DNA of 64,000 bases from the NCBI GenBank assembly GCA_013396655.1, contig WBMV01007810.1, positions 124,001 through 188,000 on the forward strand, in the 5' to 3' direction. The notes beneath the pieces were generated by a model. It was not told where the DNA came from, searched no databases, and saw nothing but the letters and a program-made list of their open reading frames with translations. Made by a program: the position numbers and the translations under genes. This document shows, one piece after another, positions 1 to 12,678 of the stretch (position 1 is the stretch's first letter; every line of letters begins with the position of its first letter). The DNA is from Campylorhamphus procurvoides (lineage: Eukaryota > Chordata > Aves > Passeriformes > Dendrocolaptidae).

Positions 1-1315
1 ACCATCCAGAATACACAGCTTCTCCAGCAACTTCTTCCTCTCCACTCATAACCCCAGCAGCGTGACCCTGAGCAGGTGCTGGCATGAAGCCACCCAGATC
101 TCCTGGGAGGGGAAAAAATGCCTCTACCCAGCCGTGAATGGGATGTGGGGAGGAAGGGATGAAGGATAGATCCAACCCAGGTGACCCAGGGCTGCTGCAG
201 CAGGGTTGGAGAGCAGAGTGGAGAGGGCCAGAGTGCAGGGCCAGGCCTGGGGTACAACTGATGAATTAGGGCTGGACACACATTTCACTCAGCTTTACTG
301 GCAGATGCTCTGACTGGGCACACTTGCCTGTTTCCTCCCAGGGCTGGATCTCCAGGAGAGCCTGAAATGTTGGCTGGGCACCTACATTTTGACTTAGGTT
401 TGGAAAACTTCCACAAGGCTTGGGAGAATTGAATATCTTTGTACCCCTTTCCAATTTAGCTGAAATTTGACATGGTTCAAAAATTTTTGGAGCAGCAGGT
501 ACAGACACAGTCCTATAAATTTTGTTTTCCCAGGGCACCAGCCTAAAAATGTGTTAAGAGAGACCAGGTTGAGTAGTTAAAAGCAAGAAAATATTCTTGT
601 GCTTGCTTAGAGTCACAGGTACTTTCACCTGTGGTCAAGTGTATTGATGCAGGGGATACATCTGCCACCTGGCCACATCAGCATCCTCCTAATTCTGGGT
701 GTTTGGGTTGGTTTGCACCAACCCCCTCAGAGAGAGGCTCTCTGCTTCAGCACCTCATTCCCAAGAGCTGCAAAGACCCTTAATATTAGATTAGTGGCAA
801 TAAATACTTTGGACTCTTCTAGCACCTTCTCCCTGGGGATCTCAACAGGCTTTACAAAAAATAATTAGTGCTGCTTATGGCTCCCACTCACACATGTTTC
901 TGCTTTGGATGTGGGAAAAATGAGGTGGAGCAAACAGGAATGTTATGCTTGGCTCACAGAGGGACTGAATCATCCAGTATGGAGTGGAGGACCGTGGCAA
1001 TTTGGCTGTGGAAAGTCAGCTTTTAAACAGGACTTTTGTTTTAACCTTGGGACTCCACAGGCCTGCCAACTATTTTACAAAATTGTGATTAAAATGAAAG
1101 GAGCTCCATAAATAAAAAATAAAATAAAATACAATAAAATGAAATAACCCACCAGTAAAACAGATTATCAAGGCAAAGAGGAAAAAGAGCGCTGCCTCAG
1201 CTAGCAGAGGGCAGGGAAGCAGGTGGAGGACAGGGCTCTGCTTTCTTTTGAATTACCACTGTTTGTGTTATGATCACTGATGTCTCTTTCTTGTTTTTTG
1301 TTTGCTGCAATCTAG
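1..1315 (+). other. HGD: HGD intron 4, 3' part
   Basis: No coding exon is recognised. An A-rich AAAAT-type simple repeat lies at about 1110-1147. A pyrimidine-rich tract and AG acceptor precede exon 5. Confidence 0.7.
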
Positions 1316-1375
1316 CTGCGATGGAAACCTTTTGAGATTCCAAAAGCCCCTCAGAATAAGATGGACTTTGTGAGC
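1316..1375 (+). CDS. HGD: HGD exon 5
   Basis: Encodes 20 codons, [10 protein letters not shown] through DFVS, equivalent to human residues 95-114. The acceptor is tctag and the donor gtaagt, phase 0 at both ends. It is the first HGD exon in the window. Confidence 0.95.
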
Positions 1376-4300
1376 GTAAGTTGGGGGACCAGGACATTTG
1401 GGCATCCTCCACCTCTGCTCCCCCTCAGGGGCAGCAGGGCACAGGGCACGTTCAGCATTGGGATAACAGCGGTGGGTTTGAAACCACTGGGCTTGCAGAG
1501 CACCTGTGGGAGGGGAGAGGAGCATGGACTTCAAGCAACTGAGGGTGGACTTGATTTTCTTCGTTGCCTTTCAAGGAACGTTTTAAAAAGAAAAACACTC
1601 CAATCTCCATCTCTGCCCAGATCACTGGCTGGAAAACACCAGCTTACATGGAATTTAAGAAACCCTTACACATTAAAGAAAAGCCAACGTGTTTGATGAA
1701 AGGCCATACACAGAAAGGCTGGTAGCAGTATGGGAAGCAGGGAGCGGGGGTGAGCCCTGCAAGAGGGTGGGGTGAAGGGAGGAAAGGGGGCTGCCCCTGC
1801 TCTCCTGCCTGCTGCTCACTCCTGATGCTTTGGGTTTGCCCATAGGGACTGCACACCCTGTGTGGTGCCGGTGAGCCCAGAGGACGCAATGGCATCGCCG
1901 TCCACATCTTTGTCTGCAACACCTCCATGGTCGACAGGTCAGTGGCTGCTGCACTGGTGGCTCTGGCTCTCCAGGCTGGCTGCCTGCACGTGTATGTCTG
2001 CTGCCACCATGCCTGAGTCCAGCCGCTCCCAGCATCGCTGTCTCTATGTCCCTGTGCTCCTGTGTGCACAGGCAAAGGTGTTCATGGTGTCCACAGCAGG
2101 TGCTTGTGAAGCAGGCTGTGCTCTATGGCAAGCACTGGGGGTGTAGGTGAGGGGCCACTGAGAGAAGTAGGGAGCTGGACATGGGGATGCAGCAAGAAGT
2201 GTGTTGGATCCAGGTGCTCTCATCCCAGGGACTGGAGCTGCTCCTCAGAGTTCAACACAGAGGCAGCTTCTGACAGGCATTGCTGCTTCCTGTAGCTGCT
2301 CGTGGGGGAAATCAACCCCACTCCCCAGTTCACAATGACTGATGTGCCCATGGCCACAAAGGCAGGGACCTGGCAGAGACGGAAGGACATCCTGCTTCCA
2401 GGCCGGACACATTAAACCTCCCTGCCTCCTCCACACTGGCCAGAATGTTGATGCACTCACTGACCTGCAAATACCAGTTCTGGGGGCAAAGGGGAGATCT
2501 CTGCAGAGGTGTCAGTCTCCCACCTCAAAACTCCCCAGCTGAGACTGTGGCATATGCCTGGGGCTTACACCACCTTGACCTTCCTGTTTTCCTTTTTCTT
2601 TAGATGCCTTTATAATTCAGATGGTGACTTCCTGATTGGTGAGTTGATGCTTTGGCTTTTTCTTTCTCCCACCTGATTGTACCTGGGTTGCTGCCTTTGT
2701 TCTTCCATTGCCTTGGGCCCTACAGCCAGGATTTGGGGGAGAGTGTTTGCATCACCTTTATGCCATGCAGACTTGGTGGTCTGGCACACAGTTGCTTTGC
2801 TCCTGGGCAGCTCAGAGCGTTCATCTCTGTGACAGACCCCAACCTTCTGAGCCATGACCCAGCTTCCTTGGTGCAGTGCTCAGGGATCATTTCCCAGTTC
2901 TCCCCAGACCAGTATGAGACATACAGAGGTTTTCTGGAAAACACAAACCTCAGGATTTCTGAACAACTTACAGTTAGATGCCTTTGTTGCTTCAGCCCAA
3001 GCACAGCAGCTTAGCTCCTGCACTCTGCTAGCCTCAGGCAACCAGACTGCCATGGTGAGTGTGCAACTTGGCACATAAAGTCTGTACATGCTGAAAGGTC
3101 TTCTGAGCAGTATCAGAAGTCAGGTATTTGCTTGTATTTTTCTTGACCAAGGGACAGAAATGCCTTCGGGTCACCAACAGGAATCTTTCTCCCATCAAAT
3201 AGCTATTAAATTGTTCCTGCTTACCTCCCTCACTACCATAAAGTAGAAGTGCCAGGGCAGGTTTTGTAAATTTGTTAGGATTTCAAGTTAAAAATGTGAG
3301 CTCTTCTGTGCCAGGACAGTCATGAAAAAGAATGTGGATATTAGCAAAGCATTGCTTCTACCCTCAGGAAGCGGTTAGCTTCCCAGACATCCAACCTGCC
3401 ATAGCCATGATAAGGATGTTTCATGTGATGATTGTGAGACAGACAGGTGTGACCAGAAATATATCAAGTCCCATTTATCTGGCCAGTGTTGTAAACCTCA
3501 CATCAAGGGGCCACGAGGTGATGGCTCACACAGGTACCTTCTGTGCTCTGGGGATGATGGGGCTGGTCTGGAAGCTTTCACTCCAGTGCAAAGCTCTGCA
3601 TGGGAGCCTGGGCTCATTGTGTAGTCATGTCGAAAGGGGACACTGCTCTTCCTTGGAGCCTGGTGCTCTGGCAGGGACAGAGAAAGTGGAAATCACTACA
3701 TTATTTCAGCTCCTCTGCCTGCATTTTGCTTCCACAGTGCCCCAGCAAGGAAAACTGCTCATCACAACTGAGTTTGGGAAGATGCTTGTGGAGCCCAATG
3801 AAATCTGTGTCATCCAGGTAAGTGCTGACTGTGCCTTGCCTGTGGCTCAAAGCCAAACACTGGAGCAGGCCAACTCCTGCTCTCGTGGTTTGCCATCAAA
3901 GCCCTGGGAGGATCCTAATGTCTTCCTTTATTTTCCAGCAAGGAATGCGTTTCAGCGTGGAGGTGTTTGGAGAGACCAGAGGCTACATCCTGGAGGTGTA
4001 CGGGGCACACTTTGAGCTGCCTGACCTGGGACCCATTGGTAACAATGGCCTGTTAGACCTACTGTAAATTTCATAGGGACAGGCATGAATTGCAAGCCCA
4101 AATCCATTCTTTTATATTCTATGCAATACGTTCTCCCATGCACATGCTCCTTCACAAGGACGGTTTCCATCCCAGCACGGTTATTCTCCAGGAGAGAAAG
4201 CATCACCTGAGACAAATGTGACAGCCTAGTTGTCTCCAGATTTCTCTTGCACCAAAAAGAGTGTTTATATCCCACCCCTTTTTCTACTTTCTCTTTTCCC

Positions 4301-7300
4301 TTCTGGTCTGAGTTTCCCCCTCTGCTGGTTCAGAACCTGTTCCTACCAAAAGAAACTGAAAAGGCCATCGCCACTAATGCCTCTTGCTTACAGATAAGGC
4401 ATCAGCTGGAGTGATAGGGAGAATTTTTGTGGTAAAAAGAAAGTCAGTTTTCAGAGGCAGTGGCTATTCTTGAAGTGCCACTTTAATCAAGTGGGGTTTT
4501 CCCCCCACCTGTTTTAACAGATGCAGCTTGGAGTTCTAGAGTGCCTTAGTGTCAGAAGCTGCTCCCCTTGGAGAATTAGAAATCAAGAAAAGGAGCAGCG
4601 CAGGACTTGGATCACCAACACATTCACATCCCCATGTTGTGCTGCCAGGGCTGATCTGCTTTCAGTGAGCACAGGTCTAGCTCTCATAAATCACAGATCC
4701 TGTCTGCCAGCTGCCTCCTGTTCTGTGCAGTATGGCAGATCATGAAGGCACAGCCTCTTGCTGCCGTGACAAAGATATTGTGAGGGGGCATGGCATCTGA
4801 AGCACTGACACCCACGTTGTGATTTGCCAGTCAGCTTTCTGATGGTGCTCAGCTCAGGTTATGTCACCTTCCTTGTCCCTGGAGTACTTGTCTCCAAGTT
4901 CATCTTGCTGAGAAAAACACCTCCTGGTTACTGCTACTAAGATTGTCTCAGGGAAAGGAAGTGAAACTCCTCTTGTAAGAGCTAAAATAATGACAAAACC
5001 AGACCAAATAGTTCTTCACTTTCAGACAGGTGTTTTGGGGTTGGGTGTTTTTCATTTTAGGTTGGATTGGGTTTTTTTTCTCCCACCTGACTGAGCTTGT
5101 TTTATAGCTTTCCATGTGATCTAAAAGACTGGCCATGGTTCAAGTAAACCACCTAGGTACTGGCAATCAATAACAAGCTTGGTGTGGAACATCTGCATTC
5201 AGGGAGCTTTTGCAAACATCTCATGGCCGTGGTGAAACAGAAGCTGGTCATCCTTGCAGTGGAGAGCCAACCCAATTTGCAGCTGTTTAATGGGACCTCA
5301 TTTGAGCATCTCTCCTGTAAGACATGCTGGGCACATCTTTTTCCATGTGGAGCTTACAGTGATTTTTCAGCAGCTTGCCTTTCAGCTGCAGGTTTCTGCC
5401 TTCATCCACTTATTATGCTCCGTGTCTGCTCCACTTGGTTATTGATACGGTTGCCCCAGCCTGTTTGTAACAAGTTTTCCCATTAGCTAGTTTTTCAGAC
5501 ACAGTTGGGCTGTCTTTGATTGGATTTTTTTTTTGGTCTCCAGAAGGTAGTAATCTATTATAAGGTTTACTTTCTGGAGAAAGGAAAAAGAGTGCACTTG
5601 CCTGTAAACCTTTTCAGGAGGTGGTAATTATAAGAGCTCCTCTTCTCACCACCTACCCGCCTTCCCCTCAGAGACCAAAATCTTTTGTATTTGTCTTACT
5701 TTATTTTAACTTCACTTTTCACTTGAAAAAAGTGACAGCTGGAGAAAAGCAATGGCTGCTAAACCTTAGCAGTGGGTAGTAATGTCTGCATTTTTATCTA
5801 AGAAATTCAAAATCACTTTGTAACAGTAATACTAACGAGAGGAAGAAGAATGCTACAGTACCCATGTGGTGCTTTGCACTTTGAAAATGCACTCCTCACA
5901 CTAAGCAACCCGCCAGTATGCCCAGAGTCTGTAGGTATCACTATTTTATTACTCATTTTGTAGGCATTCAGAAACGTATTTGGCCCCCTCATGACATGGC
6001 TCATAACTTCTGCATGGCTAAGCATCCAATCAGCAGGATGTCCACGCACAGGGAGCAATTCACCCTCCATTTTTCACTTAATTCCTAGTTGTTACATGCC
6101 TTTAAATGAGGATGATGTACTAATCTTGTTCAGAGGGCAACTCGGGGAGACCTGTCTTAGCCACAAAAGGGACTTAAATGCTGGGATGTGTTATGATTAC
6201 CTACTCGTAGGAGCACAAGGTGTACATGGCTATTTGAGGTTTCATGGTGGACCAAGACGCAGTTAGGTCATTTGCAATGCAGAAGGGCACCCCCAAAGCC
6301 AGGAAATTGTACCAGCCTCTCCCTTCGCTAGCGGGTTGCTCAAAGAGCTCTGGCATCTCTCCTTCTTTCCCAGGAGCCAATGGCCTGGCCAACCCACGTG
6401 ACTTCTTGGTGCCCGTCGCATGGTACGAGGACCGCCAAGTGCTGGGGGGCTACACTGTGATCAGCAAATACCAGGGCAAGCTGTTTGCAGCCCAGCAGGT
6501 GAGGATGCTCTGGGAGAACAGGTAACACTGAAACACAGCGACTGCCTGTGCATGGCCTGGGATGTGCAGCTCAGTGGCATGGGCATAGTGTTAAGAGGCC
6601 CTGCTGAGTCATGTGGAGCAGAACTGAGTCCTTGTCTTCTTGGGTCATTTATGTTCCCACCTGAGGCTCCTCAGTCTGGGGAAACAGTGTTTGTGAAGAC
6701 TTGGTTGTCCAAAGACCTAATGATGGTGTTTTTCTCACTGTTTCCATACATTTATAGTGACAGAGTAGAAAAGAGGAGTTGTGGATATTGTGAAAAACTT
6801 GAATTTTCTCACCAGAGAGCCAGTGTTGCCGCTGACCTTATCCAAGCACTGCCTGGCACTCAGAAACCCTCTGAGACCAAACCCCAGAGGGAGGGCTGAG
6901 ACTCACCAAGTGGAAATGCTGAGGGAAACCTAATCCTCACAATGTTTAGCTGTGCCTAAAGGGCTACTGGTGTACCTCTCATCATCATTTTTCATTCAGG
7001 AAAGTGCAGCATCCTGTGTATGTTCACCATGTTGGAAGGCTGTGTGTGCTAACCCTCTGTCTCTTTGCTTTGCTAGGATTTCTCCCCCTTCAACGTCGTA
7101 GCTTGGCATGGGAACTACACACCATACAAATACCATCTGGAAAAATTCATGGTCATAAACGCTGTTGCTTTTGATCACGCGGTAAGTTCTGGGGCTGGGC
7201 AAGACAAAGCAATACTTTGTGGCTACCATACTATCCAAACCCACCCTGAGCTCCGAGGGCTCAGCGCCCCTTAAAAAATACATTGTGCTCTAAGAAACAG

Positions 7301-10300
7301 TGCGAAATCTCTTGTGTTGCTTTCCCTGGGCCCAAACCAAGCTCTTACAGAGAAAGACTTGTGGTACAAAGACATAACTGGAGGTTAATCGGCTTCTTAA
7401 ACAGCTCTATACAGCTTAGCAAGGAATTTCTGTGCCCTGGAGTAGGGATGAATACTAAAGCCAACACACACCATGCAACTCAGCAAAAAGACTGTTGCTT
7501 CAAATTCTTGCCTTGATTTATTTCTTGCAATTGGATAGGCTCCTTCCCTTGGTTCCTCTGAGTCCAGCACTGAAATTCATTTGAAAAGCTGGCAGCTTCC
7601 ATTGTAATAATTTCTAGATCTTATGGAAAATAACTAAAGCCAAAATTAATGTGAGCAGTTCATCTAAAAAGGAAAGCAACCCAGTGGGAGAGGTGCCCAC
7701 AGCGATGCAAGTGGGTGTGCAAGCAGACTGGAGCATTTCTAGCGAGAAAACCAACAGAAAGTACTGTTTCAACTCCAGAAAAACCTGCCAGGATAAGGAT
7801 GGGTTTAGAATCAAAGGCCAGAAAATCACTTAACTGAATCAGAGACTTCAGCAAGCCACAATTTCTCTGCATTTTCTTCTCCCTATTAACTAACAGGGCC
7901 ATGATGCTAAGCATCTCCAGCAGGATGGTCCTGTGCTCTGTAATGGTCTAAGGAAAAGGTGTGGGTCTGTGGTAGGAGGAGTGCTGGAGACTGTTCCTGG
8001 AATTGCAGTACCTCATCTTGCAGGGATGTTCACCCCCTGCATCTGTGCTGTCAGCTACAAGGGCCTCATGGCCAGCATGGGGAAGGATCTCCAAAGCTGC
8101 TCAAAGGAAGAACCATCCAGTCCCATCCCTTGGCCTCTGTGTTCAGCATGGGATTGAGATGCTGGGTGCTGTCTTACAGGGTCCCAAATCTCATCTATAA
8201 CACCCAGTGCCAGTAGCAAAAGTATTTAGGCAAGGGAGAGGCTCTATCAGTCAGGTTTACCACCTGGATGGCCTGAGCAGACAGCTCTGAACCCTGCCCT
8301 GTTTCATGCTTTTTGCTTTGGTTTTTTTTTTTCAGGATCCTTCTATCTTCACTGTCCTGACAGCCAAGACAACCCGTGCTGGAGTGGCACTCGCTGACTT
8401 TGTCATATTCCCCCCACGGTGGGGGGTAGCTAACAACACCTTCCGTCCACCGTACTACCACCGTACGTCTGCTCCCTATGCTCGAGTTCAGGACCCCAGG
8501 AAAAAAAGAATAAGCCTCCATTTATTTGAAAGCGTGTGCAGGGAAGCAGCAGTTTGATTTGCTGCCCTTGTCTCAGTTAGTCAGCTTCTTGGAGTCAGTC
8601 AGTTCTCCCTGGAAAATGAACAAATGCAAAGGTGTTCCTATTTAGAGCATCTCACCCCTCAGAGGAGATGGGCTCATTGTGTCCGCACAGATGGATCTGT
8701 CTGTACTCGAGGAAGTCCCACAGAGACCAGTTGCATATTGAACTTGGCATTGTACAGACGCATCAGATATTGTTCTGTCATCAAGCCATGAACTGCTTAA
8801 TATCTCATTAGGACATAGATGACGAACAGGACAAAGGAAAATATTGAGCTACAAGTGGTGCAAAGCACAGAGGGATGTAGAGCTGGCACTTGTGTGGTGA
8901 GATCAGAGTTACAGTGAAGGAGTGATGGCTCTCCTGAGCCCTTCATCACCACCTGCCCCATGATGGAGGTACTGCTGGCATTTAAGAAGCCAGTCATCAG
9001 GAACAGGGCTCTTTCTCAGGCAGGGAGTTGGTTGACTTGGGATTTGGTTGCCAACACCAGAGCTGGTTTGTTTTTGGCAGTTTTTTTGGCCTCTTCTTGG
9101 CAGAGCATGGCAACGTGTTGCATTGAATGGATGCTAGAAATCTAGTTCCCTGCATGGAACTTTCCAGCATGAGGATGAGGCACATTGTTCTGTGAGACTG
9201 AGGGGGAAAACCAGGCCACTCTGCACCCCTTCTGTCAGCAAAGCTGAGAGGCCCCATCTCAGAAAATATCAAGTGGCCACGCTGTGATTAGTTTGAAGTG
9301 CTGAGAGGCTTTCTGCACACTTACTGACCACGGTTCAACAGCCAGCTCCTCCTTCTACTTTGACTACTTAGAAATGTCTTGGAGGCTGGCAGAATTAGTG
9401 GCACTTGGAGGCACAGTAGGCAGCCGTGTAGCCATCTGAGTAAGTCCCACAGGCAAAGTCCTGTCCTGTCATTCTGATTTCATTTTCAATAACGAGGGTG
9501 ATGTGGAACCATGTCTCCTGACTGGCTGGGATAGTGCCAAGTCACTTTTACTACACCCTAAGAGGTGAGACACACTGCTGGTTAACCAGGATGAAGTTGC
9601 TGCTCAGCAGCAAAGCTGTGCTAACTGTACATGGATGCACTGTGAGCCCTATCAAATACAAAGTTGTTCAGCCTTGCTTTGCCCATGTTAAAAACCAGCT
9701 GAAATAACTCTCCTTCTCTTGTCCATGTTGTGATGATCTAAGAGTACTCCTACAGACAGCTACCACAGCTACTCACTTGATCACAGTACCTCAGCCACAG
9801 GCTTGAGCCCTGAATTCATGATGAATGGGTTCATTGTCTGCTCTATCCCAGTCACGGAGGGGAAGAGCTTGAGCTGGTAAGGCAGACATAGTGGCAGTCA
9901 ATTTTAAACACTGCACATCTTAGTTCCTTCTGAATTTAGTGCCATGATGAGAATTTTGTACCACTAAGAGAGTTGTAACAGGACTGAGCAACTCTGGGGT
10001 AGTAGAGTATTGAGCTCAACAAGTTCAATGCTGCTGAACTCTCCCCTCCGCATGTATTGTCCTAGAGGCCTATTTTGTTTGCCTGAAATCCCTCTAGCCT
10101 CCTTTTCTCAGGTGCAGTGGAAAGCCTGTGTTCAGAGAATTTTGGTGCACTCAAGCATCATGGTATTTGTCTTGCGTTAGTTTTGCCCCAAGTATAAGTA
10201 TAGCAATGGTGATCCAAAAATATTCTCCCTAGACACCATAACAATTACACATACAAAGGTGGCTTTGCAGCTTATAAATACTGACTTCTCTTGGCCATCT

Positions 10301-12678
10301 TTACATCCTAAAAGGTTGTGAATTACTCCTAGGTACTCTGGAACACATTGAAAAAAGTCTGATGCAGTTTTTATAGCACAGGCATATACTACTCCTTTGT
10401 CTGAGAGAGTGTTCATGTGATTCTCACGATGGTGGGGTCTAATATCTAATGGCCACTAAAGAATTTTAACTTCACAACACCTGCTTGTAGAGACAACACT
10501 ATTTTACTGTTAGGGAATGGAGGTACACCTAAGTCATTGGGGGGCACATATGAAATCTGCAAGAGAATAAGAAACTGGACTCAGCTCATCTCTTGAGTTC
10601 CAGCCTGGTTTCTTACTCACCTGTCCACTCTTCCTAAGCAATACTGAAAGTCCTGTTGCACTCACATTGACAATCCAGCTCTTAGGGTCTGTACTGCAAT
10701 CTAAATGTGCCAAGCACAGTACATGAGCAGGTTCAATGAAAAGCTTGTAACAATCCAGTCTTACACGAGACACTGACAACTTGGGATGAAAATTAATGAA
10801 TGTTTGCATACATATAAAGCCAACCCTGCTTTGAGTTAAATTAGTTTTGTTGTTAAACATTTCAGACACTGGATTGTACTTAACAAAGACAAAACTAGTG
10901 TTTAAAAAGGTCTATATATAACACAGCTACAGAAGCATGTCCTGGTTTTGCAAAAACTGACTGCTAAGCAGAAAGTTGCCATATTGTTAGTCACATCAGG
11001 TCTACTAAAGCTGAAATCTTCAGAGGGCAGCTGTTACTTCCCTTACAGGGAGCCTAACTCAGTAAGTACTGAAAGATTAGATATAGTCATCCTTGCCTAA
11101 ATTAGTGTTACTAATTTATATTGCTCCATTTGTTTCACAGGGTCTTCTTAAAGTATTCTTCCTCAGAGGAGGACAGAATCTGGTTCCTTGCCTTTGGGCA
11201 TACAGTGGCTACAGAGAGATAGGTAGATAATGCATGAATCAAAAGCATAAGGTAGTGAAGCACCTGGCTGCACTGGAGGTGGTAGAAGAGTATCAAACAA
11301 AATAATTTCATGCTTATAACCTGGGACAGCAGACCAGGCTGTCTCACCAGGCTGTTGGTCAGGCATTTTGTGTCTGTAACACAGGAATGATTATATAGAA
11401 CCTCTCTTCCAGTGCTTTAAGATCTCTAATCCGAGTCTGATAAACCAGGTTACACCATGCAGCCCATACCCAGGTGTAGTACTTATGAAGCCTGAGGTCA
11501 TATGAAAAACACCGGTCTACCAACATCATTTAGGGATTGATGCAACCACCTTCATTAGGGTGATTCCTAATGAAGGAACGGCCCTCATTAGGGAGCTCTG
11601 TTTCTGAATCCAGATAACGAAACCCTGTACAGTTTTACAACCATTGCCTGTAAGATCCCTGATAGCCCCTCGCATGATACCCTCCTCCTGTCCCAGCTTG
11701 GCTCATGGGTTTCCAGGAGCTCACAGCACAGCTGTGATCCCTCCCAAATGCACTTCTTTGCAACCTCTTCTCTTTGCCTCCAGGGAACTGCATGAGTGAG
11801 TTCATGGGGCTCATCAAAGGCCACTATGAAGCAAAGGAGGAAGGCTTCCAGCCTGGAGGTGGCAGCTTGCACAGCATGATGACCCCTCACGGGCCGGATG
11901 CTGACTGTTTTGAGAAGGCGAGCAAAGCCAAGCTGGAGCCTGAGAGAGTTGCAGATGGGACCATGGTAAGGAGCCAAAGGAGCTAGTAAGGTTTTGAATA
12001 CAGCCTGGCATAGTGCCACTTTTAAACCACAGCCCAGTACTACTGTAGCTTCTTGGCAAGTTGGAAAAGTACTTGGACCCAATTGCTGCAGCACTCACCT
12101 CCCTTACTGATCAGCACCATTCAACTCCCAGGAGCTTCCCTGGAGACATATGATGCCAAGTGGCTTTGATCATCTGCCCATGTAAATTTTCTGACTGATT
12201 AATTTAATTTTTGTCTTAGTATATGGACAAAGAAGCAAACCCCCTAACTGTCCTCCTCTCTCTACCCCCTCAAATCTAGGAATTAACACTAGAGGTACTA
12301 GAGGTTTTGGAACAACCTGGCTTTCCTGGGCATGCAACGAGTCCAGAGTCACCCCTGAGACCTGACTAATACCAGCATTGCAATGCCAGATCTAAAGATC
12401 TTTCTTCCCCTGGGTTCATCAGGCTGGTGAAAGAACCTGGCAGTGCTGGACCGTGCATACACATCCCGTTTGTGGAAGAGCAGACGCCTTGCCTGGATTT
12501 AAACTCTCCCTCTCTTGCCCTAACCCACCTTCCCTCTTCCCAACAGGCCTTCATGTTCGAATCATCCCTCAGCCTCGCCGTCACCAAATGGGGACTCCAG
12601 ACCTCCAACCGCCTAGATAAAAACTACTACAAGTGCTGGGAACCTCTGAAAAGCCATTTCAACCCTAAATGCAAGTAA
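1316..12678 (+). CDS. HGD: Homogentisate 1,2-dioxygenase, exons 5-14 (5' part outside window)
   Basis: Cytosolic non-haem Fe(II) enzyme that opens the ring of homogentisate to maleylacetoacetate in tyrosine and phenylalanine breakdown. CDS segments: 1316-1375, 1846-1937, 2604-2638, 3738-3817, 3939-4038, 6374-6498, 7077-7181, 8336-8462, 11784-11965, 12547-12678. The nine internal segments have the lengths I know for the human exons (60, 92, 35, 80, 100, 125, 105, 127, 182 bp) and every junction keeps frame. Together they encode 345 residues, equivalent to human 95-439. The three iron ligands are visible: His335 in YYHR, Glu341 in CMSE and His371 in MTPHGPD. The active-site His292 in AFDHA is also present. 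The protein ends six residues earlier than human (445). Exons 1-4 must lie to the left; I searched 1-1315 for the exon 4 peptide and did not find it. There is no frameshift or premature stop. Confidence 0.97.
1846..1937 (+). CDS. HGD: HGD exon 6
   Basis: Encodes GLHTLCGAG through NTSMVD plus two bases of an Arg codon, equivalent to human 115-145. The acceptor is catag and the donor gtcagt. The stretch after GAG (EPRGRNG) differs most from human. Confidence 0.95.
2604..2638 (+). CDS. HGD: HGD exon 7 (35-bp microexon)
   Basis: Completes the split Arg codon, then reads [11 protein letters not shown] and leaves one base of a Val codon. The acceptor is tttag and the donor gtgagt. The 35-bp size equals the human exon. 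It is too short to stand out as an open frame and is placed by peptide match and phase. Confidence 0.95.
3738..3817 (+). CDS. HGD: HGD exon 8
   Basis: Encodes [20 protein letters not shown] and then NEICVIQ, equivalent to human 157-183, part of the beta-rich N-terminal domain. The acceptor is cacag and the donor gtaagt. Intron 8 downstream is only 121 bp and stop-free in the exon 8 frame. Retention would shift the frame into exon 9 because 121 is not a multiple of three. Confidence 0.96.
3939..4038 (+). CDS. HGD: HGD exon 9
   Basis: Encodes [10 protein letters not shown] through ELPDLGPI plus one base of a Gly codon, equivalent to human 184-217. The acceptor is tccag. The donor is gtaaca, a weaker match than its neighbours, yet phase and length (100 bp) agree with human. 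Confidence 0.95.
4039..6373 (+). other. HGD: HGD intron 9
   Basis: A 2,335-bp intron with a T-rich stretch around 5040-5090 and poly-T near 5527. I recognise no repeat family, RNA gene or coding segment in it. Confidence 0.6.
6374..6498 (+). CDS. HGD: HGD exon 10
   Basis: Encodes the second part of Gly217, then [20 protein letters not shown] and on to FAAQQ, equivalent to human 217-258. The acceptor is cccag and the donor gtgagg. Confidence 0.96.
7077..7181 (+). CDS. HGD: HGD exon 11
   Basis: Encodes [20 protein letters not shown] through AFDHA, equivalent to human 259-293. It carries His292, an active-site residue in the human enzyme. The acceptor is gctag and the donor gtaagt, both phase 0. 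Confidence 0.96.
7182..8335 (+). other. HGD: HGD intron 11
   Basis: A 1,154-bp intron with no recognised repeat or exon. It ends in a T-run polypyrimidine tract immediately before the acceptor. Confidence 0.6.
8336..8462 (+). CDS. HGD: HGD exon 12
   Basis: Encodes [11 protein letters not shown] through RPPYYH plus one base of Arg336. It carries iron ligand His335. The acceptor is ttcag and the donor gtacgt. The length of 127 bp equals the human exon. Confidence 0.96.
8463..11783 (+). other. HGD: HGD intron 12
   Basis: The longest HGD intron in the window (3,321 bp). I recognise no interspersed repeat family. An 11-bp perfect inverted repeat lies at 11549-11576, about 210 bp before the exon 13 acceptor. 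Short open frames here show no resemblance to known proteins. Confidence 0.6.
11549..11576. repeat. Perfect 11-bp inverted repeat (possible stem-loop)
   Basis: The left arm ccttcattagg (11549-11559) and right arm cctaatgaagg (11566-11576) are exact reverse complements separated by six bases. A third partial copy, ctcattaggg, follows at 11584-11593. It lies in HGD intron 12 and has no known function. Confidence 0.7.
11784..11965 (+). CDS. HGD: HGD exon 13
   Basis: The largest exon here (182 bp), equivalent to human 336-396. It carries iron ligands Glu341 (NCMSE) and His371 (MTPHGPD) and the Gly-rich GGGSLHS loop. The acceptor is ccag and the donor gtaagg. Long open frames on the opposite strand at 11588-12098 are shadows of this exon. 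Confidence 0.97.
12547..12678 (+). CDS. HGD: HGD exon 14 (terminal coding exon)
   Basis: Encodes [17 protein letters not shown] through SHFNPKCK and stops at TAA 12676-12678. It is equivalent to human residues 397-439. The last residues diverge from human and the protein ends six residues earlier. The acceptor is aacag. Confidence 0.96.
   Translation, partial: AFMFESSLSLAVTKWGLQTSNRLDKNYYKCWEPLKSHFNPKCK

Noticed and set aside
1..1315. HGD exon 4 inside the window
   Set aside because: I looked for the conserved THNWDEVDPDPNQ peptide in all + frames and found nothing. The sequence reads as intron.
3332..4015. A 227-codon + frame as one large HGD exon
   Set aside because: Exon 8 (3738-3817) is real, but the frame continues through the 121-bp intron 8 and enters exon 9 in the wrong phase. 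Human exon lengths and the splice sites support the split.
11588..12098. Antisense open frames of 168 and 94 codons opposite HGD exon 13
   Set aside because: They mirror a conserved coding exon, cross its splice sites and show no homology of their own.
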